Shown here: in pieces, positions 10,019 through 20,680 of the stretch
Numbering within the stretch: position 1 is the stretch's first letter
Layout: every line of letters starts with the position of its first letter
From: Megascapheus bottae
Lineage: Eukaryota > Chordata > Mammalia > Rodentia > Geomyidae
NCBI GenBank assembly: GCA_024803745.1
Contig: JANJXV010000004.1
Coordinates: 54,316,358 to 54,380,357 of the forward strand
Direction of reading: 5' to 3'
Length of the DNA: 64,000 nucleotides
Made by a program: the position numbers and the translations under genes
The notes under the pieces: model-generated
Databases searched by the model: none
Told to the model about the DNA's origin: nothing
What the model saw: the letters and a program-made list of their open reading frames with translations, nothing else

Positions 10019-10208
10019 TTTTTTTTTTTTTTTGTCCTGGAGCTTGAGCTCAGGGCTTGAGCACTGTCCTTGGGCTTTCCTCAAGAAAGAGCTCTACTAC
10101 TTAAGCCACAGCACCACTTCTGGCTTTTTTCTGTGTATGTGGTACCTAGGAATCAAACCCAGGTCTTTGCGCATGATAGGTAAGCACTCTACCACTAGGC
10201 CAAAGTCC
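10019..10208 (-). mobile_element. ID-dimer SINE
   Basis: Complete antisense copy, T14 then GTCCTGGAGCTTGAGC to GGCCAAAGTCCGG. Confidence 0.85.
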
Positions 10209-10239
10209 GGATTTTGTTTGTTTGTTTTTTTTAAAGGTA

Positions 10240-10355
10240 TAGGATGGTATGGAATTTGAGAAATTTTTGCTTGGTCTGTCCTCCAACCATGATCCTCTTG
10301 ATCTCTATTTCTCAAATAATTAGGATTATAGGTGGGAGCCACCATACCTGCTCCA
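10240..10355 (-). mobile_element. B1-ID SINE relic
   Basis: CCAACCATGATCCTCTTGATC and TTAGGATTATAGGTGGGAGCC correspond to the B1 head. Confidence 0.5.
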
Positions 10356-10359
10356 CCTG

Positions 10360-10525
10360 GCCTTTTTTTTTTTTTTTTTTTTTTTTTTGCCAATTCTGGG
10401 ACACTGGTCCTGGGGCTTGAACTCAGGGCCTGGAGCTAGCTTTGAACCACGATCCTCAGATCTCAGCCTCCTGAGTAGCTAGGATTACAGACGAGTAGCT
10501 AGGATTACAGGCCACCACACCAGGC
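10360..10525 (-). mobile_element. B1-ID SINE with internal deletion and short duplication
   Basis: The middle is deleted (GGCCTGGAGCTAGCTTTGAA), and GAGTAGCTAGGATTACAG occurs twice in tandem at 10473-10510. Confidence 0.75.
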
Positions 10526-10647
10526 TTTCTTTCCTCCTTTTAAGCTAATTATAACAGAAATGCAAAACTAACACATTATTTAAACTAAATGACATTTCAA
10601 ACACAGTAAAACTAATGGAATGCTACCTAAAAGAATATCTAAGATTG

Positions 10648-10870
10648 AGCCGGCATGTACTCCTAGCTGAGTAGGAGGCTGAAATCTGAGGATCACAGTA
10701 CAGTTCAAAGTGAGCCCCAACACTAAAAAATGTGCGCTCTCATCTCCAATTAATCACCAGAAAAGGGGAAGTGGGGCTGTGGCTCAAGGGTAGGGCGGTA
10801 GCCTTGAGCTGAAGAGCTCAGGGACAATGCTTAGGCCCAGAGTTCAGGCCCCACAACTGACAAAATTTTT
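10648..10870 (+). mobile_element. B1-ID SINE
   Basis: Full-length sense copy from GAGCCGGCATGTACTCCTAG to CCCCACAACTGACAAAA. Confidence 0.85.
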
Positions 10871-10875
10871 AAAAA

Positions 10876-11515
10876 AGGAAAGAGTTTTTTTCCTATGGTC
10901 TACTGTGTTTGACCCCATTGCTTTGGGCCTATGATGTGTCAGAACACGTGACAGGGATCACATGATGCAGCAAAGCTGATGCTTTCATAGTGGCCAGGAA
11001 CAAGAGAGACAGAAAAAGGGGTTAGGGACAAAGGGTACATACATTGTGACCTACTTCTCCAACAAGGCTTATAGAATTTCTCTTACCTCGCAATAGCCCA
11101 TTAAGTTGTGAATCCATAAGTGTATTAATCCATGAGAGCCCTCAGGATCCACACACCTTCTAAAGGACCCTGTTTGCATCAATGCTACATCTGCAGTAAG
11201 CCTTCAACACAGTACCCTAGTGGGGGGGAGGGGCTTATCAAATAGATATCTAGACAAATTGACTACATGGTGATATCCTTTATCCTTGTTCTGTGATTCA
11301 GAAAAAAGGTAAAAAAAAATCAATCTTTCTTACAGAAATAATCACTGGGAGTATATTCTGATAGTTTTTCAGAGAGTGCCTTTAGTTTTCATCCTATCAA
11401 TATTGTTGAATATCCTAGCATGCCTTAATCCTGAGATGTAGTTAGGTCCATTAGATGGAGAAATTTCCAGCTTCGTTAAAAAAGAAAAAAGTCCTGTAAT
11501 TAGAAATTTTAAATA
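10876..11515. other. Intron 1 segment without recognised repeats
   Basis: A 640-bp stretch with a G8 run at 11222-11230 and no family match. No exon signal. Confidence 0.4.
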
Positions 11516-11517
11516 AC

Positions 11518-11630
11518 TAGCTGGGCCTGGTAGTGTGTTCTTGTAACCACAGCACGTGGCAGTCAGTCTAGAGGACCTGAGGTCCAAGACAGCCTTGGCT
11601 ACATTTCAGGACCCTGTTTATTCCTTTTTC
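11518..11630 (+). mobile_element. B1 SINE
   Basis: GCTGGGCCTGGTAGTGTGTTC through AAGACAGCCTTGGCTACAT is sense B1 without an ID arm. Confidence 0.65.
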
Positions 11631-11633
11631 TTT

Positions 11634-11835
11634 TTAGTTTCACCTTATTCATTTTGGGTCATGGGGCTTGAACTTGGCTTGGGTGCTGTCCCTGAGCTCT
11701 TCAGTTCAAGGCTACCGCCCTACCTTTGAGCCAAGTCCCCCTTCCTGTTTTCTAGAGGTTAATTGGAGATAAGAGTTTCAGGTCCTGGGCTGGCTTTAAA
11801 CCATGATCCTCAGGTCTCAGCCTCCTGAGACCATA
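11634..11835 (-). mobile_element. B1-ID SINE
   Basis: Antisense from GGGTCATGGGGCTTGAACTT to CTCAGCCTCCTGAGA. The far 5' end of the element is missing. Confidence 0.8.
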
Positions 11836-11934
11836 TTAAACATAACTGTCTGGGACAAGGACTCTGAAATCCCTTTGCTTTATATTACTTTTTCATTTAT
11901 GTATTCATTCATTTCCTCAGGGCTTTTTTTATTT

Positions 11935-12130
11935 TTTTATTCTAGGCTTGAATTCAGGGCCTGAGCATTGTCCTTGTTTTTTTTTTCCTCAAGGCTAGAA
12001 CCCTACCACTTGAGCTACAGCACTACTTTAGGCTTTTTCTATGCATGTGGTGTAAACTTGCAGTGTAATCTGAGCTGACCTCAAACTCCTGATCTTCCCC
12101 TTTCAGCCTTCTGAGTATAGGGAATACAGA
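11935..12130 (-). mobile_element. ID-dimer fragment joined to B1 relic
   Basis: CTAGGCTTGAATTCAGGGCC to CTTTTTCTATGCATGTGGT is ID-dimer. From about 12053, GACCTCAAACTCCTGATC is B1-like, so the two are probably separate insertions. Confidence 0.55.
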
Positions 12131-12164
12131 AATTAATTTCATTGACTTCAACAGTTTTTCTTTT

Positions 12165-12560
12165 TTGATAATACTGGGATTTGAATTCAGGATTGTTCAC
12201 TTGTTTACTCTGTTGCTTGAGACATGATTCCAGCCGATATTTGCTCTCTTAATGCTAGAGAAAGCCCATGTGGGCTTGTCTGCCTGTTGTAGCTGGGAGC
12301 TGGGATGATGGTATGTGCCCCTATACCCAGATTTTTCTGTTGAGATGAAGTCTTCATGAACTTTTTGCTGAGGCTGACCTGAAACATGTGCCTTCCAATC
12401 AGCCTTCCATGTAGCTGAGATAACAGCCATGTGCTACTGTACCCAACTATTGGTTGAAGGGGAGTGTACCCTCTTAAACATTTTGCCCATGCTGGCCTCA
12501 AACTTCAGTCTTCCAGGTCTGTTTCCCAAGAAGCAAGGATTATAGATATGAGCCACTAAG
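12165..12560 (-). mobile_element. Cluster of degraded SINE relics
   Basis: B1-like phrases recur (GCCTTCCATGTAGCTGAGAT; CATGCTGGCCTCAAACTTC; AGGATTATAGATATGAGCCA). At least two old antisense copies are implied, too worn for exact limits. Confidence 0.45.
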
Positions 12561-12574
12561 CCAGTATCCTTTTT

Positions 12575-12778
12575 TTTTTTTTTTTTTTTTTTGGCCAGTC
12601 CTGGGCTTAAGCTCAGGGCCTGAGCACTGTCCTTGGACTTTCTCAAGGCTAGCACTCTACCACTTGAGCCTCAGCACCATTTTTGGCTGTTTTCTATGTA
12701 TGTGGTACCGAGGAATTGAACTCAGGTCTTCGTGCATGCTAGGCAAGCACTCTACCACTAGGCCAAACTCCGGGCCCT
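12575..12778 (-). mobile_element. ID-dimer SINE
   Basis: Complete copy inserted in an older SINE. GCCAGTATCCTTTT at 12560 and 12779 is its 14-bp target duplication. Confidence 0.9.
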
Positions 12779-13046
12779 GCCAGTATCCTTTTAATGCAGG
12801 GTTCCATTCAGTCGTAGTTTTCTGCTATATTGTCAGTTTCTACAATTTACTTTGTTCCTAAACATTTCAAGGCAGTATATTTTAAATAATTGTTTAGATG
12901 GAGAGTACTTTATGAACAGTTGCTCTTATAGAATATTTTCACCTTTAAGATGTTTTCAGAAGGTGGTTCTGACATAGTTATAGGATTTTAACCTGAAACC
13001 ATTTCTTTATATAGTGAAAATTGTTACTCATCTCAATTTTGTTTAG

Positions 13047-13156
13047 GAAGATTCTTGCCTCTGAAGACAATGCTGGGACCAAGATACGATAGTCAGGTTG
13101 CTGAGGAGAATCGCTTCCATCCCAGTATGCTCTCAAACTATCTGAAGAGTCTAAAG
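13047..13156 (+). CDS. RNGTT: RNGTT exon 2
   Basis: This 110-nt exon lies between TTTAG and GTAAGA and completes codon 22. It encodes residues 22-58, starting [16 protein letters not shown] and ending SNYLKSLK at phase 0. This is the beginning of the triphosphatase domain, which belongs to the cysteine-phosphatase superfamily. The residues match my memory of the human protein closely. Intron 2 follows (13157-18254, 5.1 kb) and is almost entirely SINE-derived up to about 17.6 kb. Confidence 0.97.
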
Positions 13157-13214
13157 GTAAGAAGTACTGATTGCTACTGATTTGTGCTCTACTGCTGGAT
13201 ATGACTCCGCACTC

Positions 13215-13287
13215 CCTAGACAGGGCTGTGGTTTGAACCCAGGATTTTATATATGCTAAGTGTTCTACCACTGAGCTAAAACCTTAG
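13215..13287 (-). mobile_element. ID monomer relic
   Basis: CTGTGGTTTGAACCCAGGAT to TCTACCACTGAGCTAAAACC matches antisense ID head, just downstream of exon 2. Confidence 0.5.
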
Positions 13288-13705
13288 TCCTTGCCAGTCC
13301 TTGGGCCAGTCGTGAGGCTTTATTTAGGGTCTGGGATCTGTTACGGAGCATTTTGACCCACAACTTCACTTCTGGTTTTCTGGTGGTTAAGTGGAGATAA
13401 AAATCTTTTATGGGGCAGGGAGTTTAACCTAGTGGTAGAGTACAAGGACCTGGGTTCGATTCCTCAGTACCACATACATAGAAAAGTTGGAAATAGTGTT
13501 GTGGCTCAAATGGTAGAGCTCTAGCCTTGAGGAAAGCCCAAGGACAGTGCTCAGGCCCTGAGCTCAAGCCCAGGACTGGCCAAAAAAAAAACAAAACAAA
13601 AAAACTTTTATGGATTTTATTGTGTGGACTGGCTTTGAAGTGTAATACTTAGATCTCAGCCTCTTGAGTAGCTAGGATTATAGGCATGAACCACTGGTGC
13701 CCAGC
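13288..13705 (-). mobile_element. B1-ID SINE split by an ID-dimer
   Basis: The two halves (13288-13410 and 13605-13705) are collinear around the inner element. AAA(C/T)CTTTTATGG-like sequence borders the insertion on both sides. Confidence 0.75.
13411..13592 (+). mobile_element. ID-dimer SINE nested in B1-ID
   Basis: Sense copy with part of the left B-box region deleted (GGTAGAGTACAAGGACCTGG) and an A-rich tail with ACAAAAC. Confidence 0.85.
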
Positions 13706-13724
13706 TCTAGTTCTGTTCTGTTCT

Positions 13725-13917
13725 TTTCTGCCAGTCCTAGGGCTTGAACTTAGGGCCTGGGCACTGTGTAGACACCTTTTTGCTTAAGGCTAGCACTTTG
13801 CCACTTGAGCCATAGTGCCACTTCTGGCCTTTTCTGTGTATGTGGTACTGAGGAATCAAACCCAGGGTTTTGGGCATGCTAGGTAAGCATTGTACCACTA
13901 GGCCACACTCCTGGCCC
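13725..13917 (-). mobile_element. ID-dimer SINE
   Basis: TGCCAGTCCTAGGGCTTGAA to GGCCACACTCCTGGCCC, both units intact. It includes GACACCTTTTTGCTTAAGGC typical of the older 'AGAAGCTCAGGG' subtype. Confidence 0.85.
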
Positions 13918-13927
13918 TAGTCCTTGC

Positions 13928-14032
13928 TTTTTTGAGGTGTGTTTTGCTATGTAGCCCAAATTAGCCTTGAAGTCATGATCTTTTCTGTCTCTTTTCTTAT
14001 GAATACTATGACTAAGAGGCATGTACCTTACC
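13928..14032 (-). mobile_element. B1 relic
   Basis: TTTTGCTATGTAGCCCAAATTAGCC is antisense B1. Confidence 0.5.
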
Positions 14033-14147
14033 TGACTTAGTTAAAGGTTTTTATGTGAGCATAGTGTTTCTTCTTTTGGGATAAATGGTCACAGGCATGA
14101 TTGCTAGGTCATACAGAAAAGAAAGGTGTAGGTTTATACAACTACTA

Positions 14148-14335
14148 AACTGGGCTGGCTCAGTGATATTGTGCTTGCCTAGCATGCATGAAGCCCTGGG
14201 TTTGATTCCTCAGGACCCTATACACAGAAAAAGCTGGAAGTAGCTTTGTTGCTCAAGTGATAGAGTGCTAACCTTGAGCAAAAGAAGCTCAGGGACAGTG
14301 TCCAGACCCCGAGTTCAAGACTCATGAAGCAGAAA
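14148..14335 (+). mobile_element. ID-dimer SINE
   Basis: Sense copy with the GAGCAAAAGAAGCTCAGGGA version of the second unit. Confidence 0.8.
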
Positions 14336-14404
14336 TAAAGAAGCAGAAACCTCTACCACACTGTTCTTCAGAGTTGCTGTACCATTTTGCATGTCTATTA
14401 GGTA

Positions 14405-14485
14405 GTTTGTGTGTTGGCCTCCCAACTTCCTTGCCATAGCTTTTGAGTACTGAGATTATAGTTATATGCCACCACTTCTGGCCAT
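14405..14485 (-). mobile_element. B1 relic
   Basis: GTGTTGGCCTCCCAACTTCC to TATATGCCACCACTTCTGGCC resembles the B1 head. Confidence 0.4.
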
Positions 14486-14714
14486 TGGGTAGCTTTGTAA
14501 GAGTCAATGAACCTTTGTATATTTTTACATTATTCTGTCAGAAATGTCATTTTTATTACAGCCTATGGCTACTTTGACAAATTATACACACTAAATGTCT
14601 TGAAGCAGTAGATGTGTGCTTCTCACAATTCTTAAATTGAAAATCAAAATTTTCTTTCTTCTGGAGGCTTGGAGGACGAAGTTTTCAAGGCCCTCTCCTA
14701 GCTTATAATAGTTA

Positions 14715-15005
14715 CTTGTAGTCTTTGATGATCCTTAGATCACAGTGCCATTATTCAAGTCAAGTATTCTCTTACTGAGCTATATCTCCAGGCCTTAAAG
14801 CTCCATCATTCTAGGCATTGCCTCCATAGTCATAAGATATTTTTCCTGCATGTTTCTGTGTTAAAATTTCTGTGTGTGTCTGGGCGTGTGCACAGGCCCA
14901 TGAATTACTTATTTTTGGACATTTTGGGGATTTTTGAGACCTCAGTTCCTTGAGTTTGTCAGGCAGGCATTCTTCTACTTGAGCCATATCCTTATCCTTT
15001 CAGTT
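14715..15005 (-). mobile_element. Two ID-type SINE relics
   Basis: TTACTGAGCTATATCTCCAGGCC (14772-14795) and TTCTACTTGAGCCATATCC (14972-14992) are antisense ID ends. The intervening DNA is unassigned. Confidence 0.4.
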
Positions 15006-15042
15006 TCCTTCTTATAAAGATACTGTAAAGATACTAGCCTCA

Positions 15043-15180
15043 TTTGGCGGTGCGGTGGCTCATGCCTATAATCCTACCTTCTCAGGAGGCTGAGATCTGA
15101 GGATCAGGGTTCAAAGCCAGCCCAGCACAAAAGGACTTTTGAAAATAGGGAAATGGGGCTTGGCTCAAGGATAGGGCGGT
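15043..15180 (+). mobile_element. B1-ID SINE, 3' truncated
   Basis: TGCGGTGGCTCATGCCTATAA to GGCTCAAGGATAGGGCGGT. The right arm stops abruptly without a tail. Confidence 0.75.
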
Positions 15181-15307
15181 CATTTGATTAGAATCCATCC
15201 TAACCTAGCATACCTCATCTAAACTTGCTCATATCTATAAAGAGCCTTTATTCTATTTCCAAATAAGTTCACAGTTATAGGTACTTGGAGTTAGGACTTG
15301 AATATGT

Positions 15308-15420
15308 TTTGTTTTGAGACAGCATTTGCTGTGTAACCCAGGTTCCATTGGAACTCCTGATCTTCTTGCCTTAGTCTCCCAGGTACTGGAATTACAGGGG
15401 TATGCCATCATGCCAACCAG
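15308..15420 (-). mobile_element. B1 SINE
   Basis: GAGACAGCATTTGCTGTGTAA to GGAATTACAGGGGTATGCC. This is classic antisense B1. Confidence 0.65.
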
Positions 15421-15429
15421 ACACATCTT

Positions 15430-15662
15430 TTAATTGTTGGTTGTTGGGCTTGACCTCAGGGACTGGGTCCTGTCCCTGAGCTTTTGTGCTCAAGGCTAGT
15501 GTTCACCACTTTGAGCCACAGCTCCACTTCTCATTTTCTGGTAATTGATTGGAGATAAGAATCTTACAGCCTTTTCTGCCCAGGTTGGCTTTGAACCATG
15601 ATCCACAGATCTAAGCTTCCTGAATAGCTAGGATTATAGGCATGAATCACCAGTGCCCAGCC
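15430..15662 (-). mobile_element. B1-ID SINE
   Basis: Complete antisense copy ending GGCATGAATCACCAGTGCCC. Confidence 0.85.
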
Positions 15663-15777
15663 AAGCACATCTTTTTACAGTAAGGACACAGTTAACGCAT
15701 AACACCAATCTTTATGGCGTTTTATTTTATGCAGTTGGTAGCCTTACAGTTGCATATTATATTAACACAATAAATGA

Positions 15778-15980
15778 TTTTTTTTTTTTTTTTTGCCAGT
15801 CCTGGGGCCTGAGGACTATTCTTGGGCTATTCTTAAGGCTAGGGCTCTGCTACTTGAGCCACAGCAGCACTTTGGGCTTTTTCTGTGTATGTGATACTGA
15901 GGAATTGAACTGGGTCCTCATGCGGGCTAGGCCACATTCATGCATGCTAGGCTCTACCACTAGGCCACACTCCTGGCCAC
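15778..15980 (-). mobile_element. ID-dimer SINE
   Basis: A T18 tract then GCCAGTCCTGGGGCCTGAG. The left unit contains a short internal repeat (GCTAGGCCACATTCATGCAT). Confidence 0.8.
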
Positions 15981-16487
15981 ATTCTGTGAATCTTATAGCT
16001 TACTATGTGCGTCATTCCTATGGGTAAATAGTCACTTAGATTTTTTAAAAAAACACTTACTTTCATTGAGGGAGCTTTGCTATATTTATATTTTTTATTT
16101 GTAGCTAATTTATGAAGTTATCTATAATTACATTGAAAAATCACAACTAACATCTGTAGAGTGATATTTCCTAGGAAATGTGTAGAAGTTTGGACTTAGA
16201 AGATAGGTATTTGGTTTGCAGGATTAATGCTACATGTAAAGTATATAGAACAGTTACTGTTGCAGAGTAAGGGCTTTAATAAATGGTAGTTTTTACTATG
16301 TGCAGAAGATAGTTATTTTCCTTATGCATGAGTTGGGATTATCTTATGAAAAATACTTTCATGTAACATGTGGATGCATATGTGTGTACAGATTCACATT
16401 CACATAAATATATTATCTATACAAATTTACCACATGCACATTTATACATGCAACTATATGGGGCATGTGGAAGCTAAGTTACAGTAG
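15981..16487. other. Intron 2 AT-rich segment
   Basis: No recognised repeat or exon signal; AT-rich and apparently unique. Confidence 0.4.
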
Positions 16488-16735
16488 TTTTTTTTTTTTT
16501 TTTGTGGGTTATGGGGCTTGAAGTGGGCCTGGGTGCTGTCTCTGAGCTCTTCAGCTCAAGGCTATCGCCTCACCCTGGAGCCCAGCCCCACTTTCGTTTT
16601 CTAGAGGTTAATTGGAGATAAGAGTCTCAGGTCCTTTTGTGCCTGGGCTGGCTTTGAACCTGTCCTCAGATCTCATCCTCCTCAGATCTCATCCTCTGGA
16701 GTAGCTAGGATTATAGGGTGAGCCACATCCCTGGA
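16488..16735 (-). mobile_element. B1-ID SINE
   Basis: Antisense copy with a short tandem duplication, CTCAGATCTCATCCTC, at 16665-16695. Confidence 0.8.
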
Positions 16736-17081
16736 TCTCATGATGTTTTTTCTTCCTGAGCTGGCCTTGATCTATGCATAATCCTTCTGTTCTTAGCCTC
16801 AGCTGTGAGCCAATTGCTTGGCTGGATTTTTGTTGCATGTGAAATTTAAATGTTTTTGCCATTTCCTCCTTGTAACAATGGAGTTTATTCATTGTGTAGT
16901 TTAGTCTTCTTTAGACAAGTCCATGGTAAGTATTCTATCCAAAGCAACAACAAAAACTAATGATTTGATTTAAGCACTATAGGTTAATCCTTTTGTCTTC
17001 TTTCCAGACAGTATGTGTCTGAGAATGTGGTGGGAAGTATGTGAATTATCTGTTTATTATTTGGACTTAGTTCAACTGTTC

Positions 17082-17283
17082 TTTTTTTTTTTTTTTTTTG
17101 CCAGTTCTGGTCTTGAGCTGGGGACTGAGCACTGTCCTTGGACTTTCTTAAGGCTAGAGCTCTACCACTTGAGTCTCAGTACCACTTCCAGCTTTTTTCT
17201 ATGTATGTGGTACTGAGGACTTGAACCCCGGTCTTCGTGCATGCTACGCAAGCACTCTACTACTAGGCCACATTCCCGGACCA
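17082..17283 (-). mobile_element. ID-dimer SINE
   Basis: T19 then GCCAGTTCTGGTCTTGAGC to GGCCACATTCCCGGACC. Confidence 0.85.
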
Positions 17284-17425
17284 GGATGAATTCTTAAAAA
17301 ATTTATTTTTCTTTTCCATGTGTTTTCTCTCACTTCCTTTTGGCAGAATTTAGACTTTTAAAATGATTGGATATTCTCTATGCTTCCTATTTTCACTAAA
17401 AATGAAGTATTACATTTTTTTTTCA

Positions 17426-17625
17426 GGGCTAGGAACATGGCCTAGTAGTAGAGTGCTTGTATTGCATGCATGAAGCCCTGGGTTTAATTCCTTAGTACCA
17501 CATACACAGAAAAAGCCAGAAGTGGCACCATGTCTCAAGTAGTAGAGTGCTAGCCTTGAGCAAAAAGAATCTCAGAAACAGTGCCCAGACCTTGAGGTCC
17601 CAGGACTGTCCAAAAAAAATTAAAA
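17426..17625 (+). mobile_element. ID-dimer SINE
   Basis: Sense copy from GGGCTAGGAACATGGCCTAG to CCAGGACTGTCC plus an A/T tail. Confidence 0.85.
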
Positions 17626-17639
17626 AAAATTTTTTTTTT

Positions 17640-18250
17640 CAAACCATTACTTTGTTTTATATATCCAGGAAGAAAAGAGAAAAATTACCTTAGGAATCAT
17701 TTTTAACCTTGCTTCAGTGTACTTTTAGAAAATAGGAAGGTTATGAATCAGACAGAGAAAGGATTACACACATATGTTTGTGGCCTAAATGGCTTATGTT
17801 GTCTTCTAAGGGTGTGCTACAGTGTTAGTAAACATGAGCAACTAATGCAGGTGGTGGTGTGCAATGCTGAGGAGATGTGTGACCAAAGATAGAACTGTGG
17901 TCTGTTTCACATGGATGCCACCCTTGCTCCAGGCTCCTGTCTTATACAGCATGGCTGTAGAGACAGATGTGCACCAAAGTATGCCAGTGTTGTTTTCTTT
18001 TTTTGAGTTGACTTTTGTGCTGTTGAGAGTGAAGTCTCTTTTGCTTACCTTTCTGTTTCTTCATTATCATATATGTTGTTTTTATTGAGTGTCTTAAGTA
18101 AAAATTGGGTGAGTAGAGGTTCACTGAAATTGGTTGGTGGCAGGGTACACATAAACTCTCTCTTAGTGTAGATGGGTGATTATGGTATTGCCATTTTTAG
18201 TTAGCTTGATTTGGAACAAATTCAGTTACTAGTAAATCTGCCCTTTTTTT
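17640..18250. other. End of intron 2
   Basis: Apparently unique intronic sequence that becomes T-rich near the exon 3 acceptor (CCCTTTTTTTTAAG). Confidence 0.4.
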
Positions 18251-18254
18251 TAAG

Positions 18255-18358
18255 GTTAAAATGAGCTTGTTGGTGGATCTGACAAATACTTCAAGGTTCT
18301 ATGACAGAAATGACATAGAAAAAGAAGGTATCAAATATATCAAACTTCAGTGTAAAGG
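18255..18358 (+). CDS. RNGTT: RNGTT exon 3
   Basis: A 104-nt exon preceded by a T-rich tract and AAG, followed by GTAAGT. It encodes [17 protein letters not shown] through KLQCKG, residues 59-92 plus two bases of codon 93. The segment belongs to the core beta sheet of the triphosphatase domain. Serine after VKM appears to replace a glycine of the human protein (from memory). The next exon is only 88 bp downstream. Confidence 0.96.
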
Positions 18359-18446
18359 GTAAGTTATGAATTAAGAATTCTTAAATGAAAACCTTTCACT
18401 GAAATTTATATTCTCTTCTTTAAAATTTTCTTTTCCATGTTGTTAG

Positions 18447-18535
18447 ACATGGGGAATGTCCTACAACTGAGAATACCGACACATTCATTCGTCTTTGTGA
18501 ACGGTTTAATGACAGAAACCCACCTGAACTTATTG
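18447..18535 (+). CDS. RNGTT: RNGTT exon 4
   Basis: An 89-nt exon between TGTTAG and GTATGT, encoding [20 protein letters not shown] to NPPELI and ending with the first base of codon 123. It is in the triphosphatase domain just before the catalytic loop. The upstream intron 3 (18359-18446) is by far the smallest of the gene here. Intron 4 downstream (18536-31589, 13.1 kb) carries the large LINE-1. Confidence 0.96.
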
Positions 18536-18633
18536 GTATGTTTGACTTTACTATTGTTAACAATTTTGTTTCACATTTGGGCTTCTGGTCTCCTTTTGCT
18601 AGTGAGCTTATAGGGAAATTATATTTTTATTTT

Positions 18634-18712
18634 TGTCTCAATCCGTTGCCCATGCTATCCTACTGTCTCATCTTCTAAGTACTGGGATTCTAGACATGTA
18701 TCATTGTGCTTG
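18634..18712 (-). mobile_element. B1 relic
   Basis: CCGTTGCCCATGCTATCCTA and TACTGGGATTCTAGACATGTA are B1-like, 100 bp downstream of exon 4. Confidence 0.45.
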
Positions 18713-18813
18713 GTATTTATTAAAGGAAGAGACTTTTGTTTGTAGCTTGTTAAGTCCTCTTATTACTTCTCTCTACGTATGCTATCTTGCAAAGCTCTTA
18801 AACACTACATTTT

Positions 18814-19081
18814 TTTACTAAAGAATTTCTTAACTGATTTTTACATCATATTTCAAATGACATGTTTAACGAGCAAGTATTCAAGAAGGGAATCCATATA
18901 CAATCACTGGCACTTTTTTTTTTTGTTAAAGAATTTATTAACATTGATTTTTACATCATATTTCAAATGACATGTTTATGGCACTTAGTTTTTAGAACAT
19001 AATCAAAATTAGGCTAAGGGTTTGTATATCATAGATACATATTAATCTTTGTAATAAAACATTATGTCTGTGGAGTCATAA
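18814..19081 (-). mobile_element. 5'-truncated LINE-1 3' end
   Basis: Bounded by a 16-bp target duplication TTAAACACTACATTTT (18798-18813 and 19082-19097). Contains a second LINE-1 stub inside it. Confidence 0.9.
18916..18978 (-). mobile_element. 63-bp LINE-1 stub nested in a LINE-1
   Basis: T-tract then the terminal LINE-1 sequence again. TGGCACTT at 18908-18915 and 18979-18986 flanks it, so the outer element reads continuously when it is removed. Confidence 0.8.
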
Positions 19082-19349
19082 TTAAACACTACATTTTAAA
19101 GTAATTTTGCGTGTTTTTCTTGGTGTAATTGTTTTCTTTGGAGAGCCAAGAGAGAAAAACTGATTGTTTTATATGTTATCAAGTTATCGAACCCATTATA
19201 TAGTAGATCGAAGTAGAAACATTTGCTTTGACTTGTTAAGTTTTGGACCACAGATGTTGGCAGTTGTTTATGGTACTAATAATCTGAAGCTGCTAACAGA
19301 AATTGGCTTTAGAACCTATTGATAAAATATTCTTATTTTAAATTTATTA

Positions 19350-19592
19350 TTTTATTTATTTATTGGCAGTTCTGGGGCTTGAATTCAGTGTCTGGTCACT
19401 GTCACTGAGCTTTTTCACTCAATGCTAGTCCTCTACCACTTTGAGCCACAGCACTACTTCTGTTTTTTTGGTAGTTAATTGGAGATAAGTCTCTCACGGA
19501 CTTTCATACCAGGGCTGGCTTTGAACCTTGATCCTCATATCTCAACTTCCTAAGTAGCTAGGATTACAAGCATGAACCATTGATGCCTTTTA
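19350..19592 (-). mobile_element. B1-ID SINE
   Basis: TGGCAGTTCTGGGGCTTGAA to TACAAGCATGAACCATTGATGCC. Confidence 0.8.
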
Positions 19593-19796
19593 AGCAAAAG
19601 GCACTGGTGAATCATGTTTAAGAACTTTAAGGTCTTATAAATATTGGTCAGCTTTTGTATTTTATATTTTTAATTTCAGAAAAGAGTTTTCATCAGCTTT
19701 GCATACTTTCTTGTAGAAGCAAACTTGTTGACCAGCAATAGATATTTCTGATTTATTTTCAAAAATGTCTTGGGTTTATAAAAATAATTAAGAAAG

Positions 19797-19990
19797 GGGC
19801 TGGGAGTTGGGCCTAGTAGTAGAGTGCTTGCCTAGCATGCACAAAGACTGGGGTTCGATTCCCCGGTACCACATACGTAGAAAAAAACCAGAAGTGGTGC
19901 TGTGGCTCAAGTGGTAGAGCTCTAGTCTTGAGAAAACCCAAGGACAGTGCTTAGGCCCTGAGCTCAAGCCCAGGACTGGCCCCCCCCCCC
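19797..19990 (+). mobile_element. ID-dimer SINE
   Basis: Near-consensus copy (GGGGCTGGGAGTTGGGCCTAG) ending in GGACTGGC followed by a C10 run (19981-19991) and A's. Confidence 0.9.
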
Positions 19991-20012
19991 CAAAAAAAAA
20001 ATTAAGAAATAG

Positions 20013-20190
20013 GGGCCAGGAGCATGTGCTTGCCTAGCATGAAGAGAGCCCTGGGTTCGATTCCTGGGTATCGCATACACAAAAGAAAGCTGGAAGTGGT
20101 GCTGTGTCTCAAATGGAAGAGCGATAGCATTGAGAAAGCCCAAGGACAGTGACCAGGCCCTGAGTTCAAGTCCCAGGACTGGCAAAAAAA
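20013..20190 (+). mobile_element. ID-dimer SINE
   Basis: A second sense copy right after the preceding one. Part of its A-box region is deleted (GGGGCCAGGAGCATGTGCTTG). Confidence 0.85.
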
Positions 20191-20477
20191 TTCCTGATCT
20201 AATTGCTAATTCATAAATGCCTGTTGACTGTTCAATTATCAGTTGATAATTGATGGTTGGTATGAGTGTGGGCAAATTCTGTAGGCTTAATGGAAATTTA
20301 AAGTTCTTGAAACATAGATACTTAAAACTTTCTCTAAGGAAGTAAGCACTTTAAATTCACATTCTCTTTACTTAATTCTTGGTGTCAGATGTTTGTTATT
20401 ACCATATATTAGCTGCCCTAGGGAAGTACCCCTTAATTTTTTTTAAGTTATGGAGATACACAAAACATATCAATTGC

Positions 20478-20680
20478 GGGCTGGGAGTTTGGCCTAGTGG
20501 TAGAGTGCTTGCCTAGCATGCATGAAGACCCGGGTTCAATTCCTTGGTACCACATATGTAGAAAAAAGCCGGAAGTGGTGTTGAGGCTCAAGTGGTAGAG
20601 CTCTAGCCTTGAGAAAGTCCAAGGACAGGGCTCATGCCCTGAGCTCAAGCCCAGGACTGCCCCCCCCCAAAAACCCCCAA
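20478..20680 (+). mobile_element. ID-dimer SINE
   Basis: Near-consensus left unit with both promoter boxes. The tail begins CCCCCCCC then A-rich. CATATCAATT flanks both ends. Confidence 0.9.
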
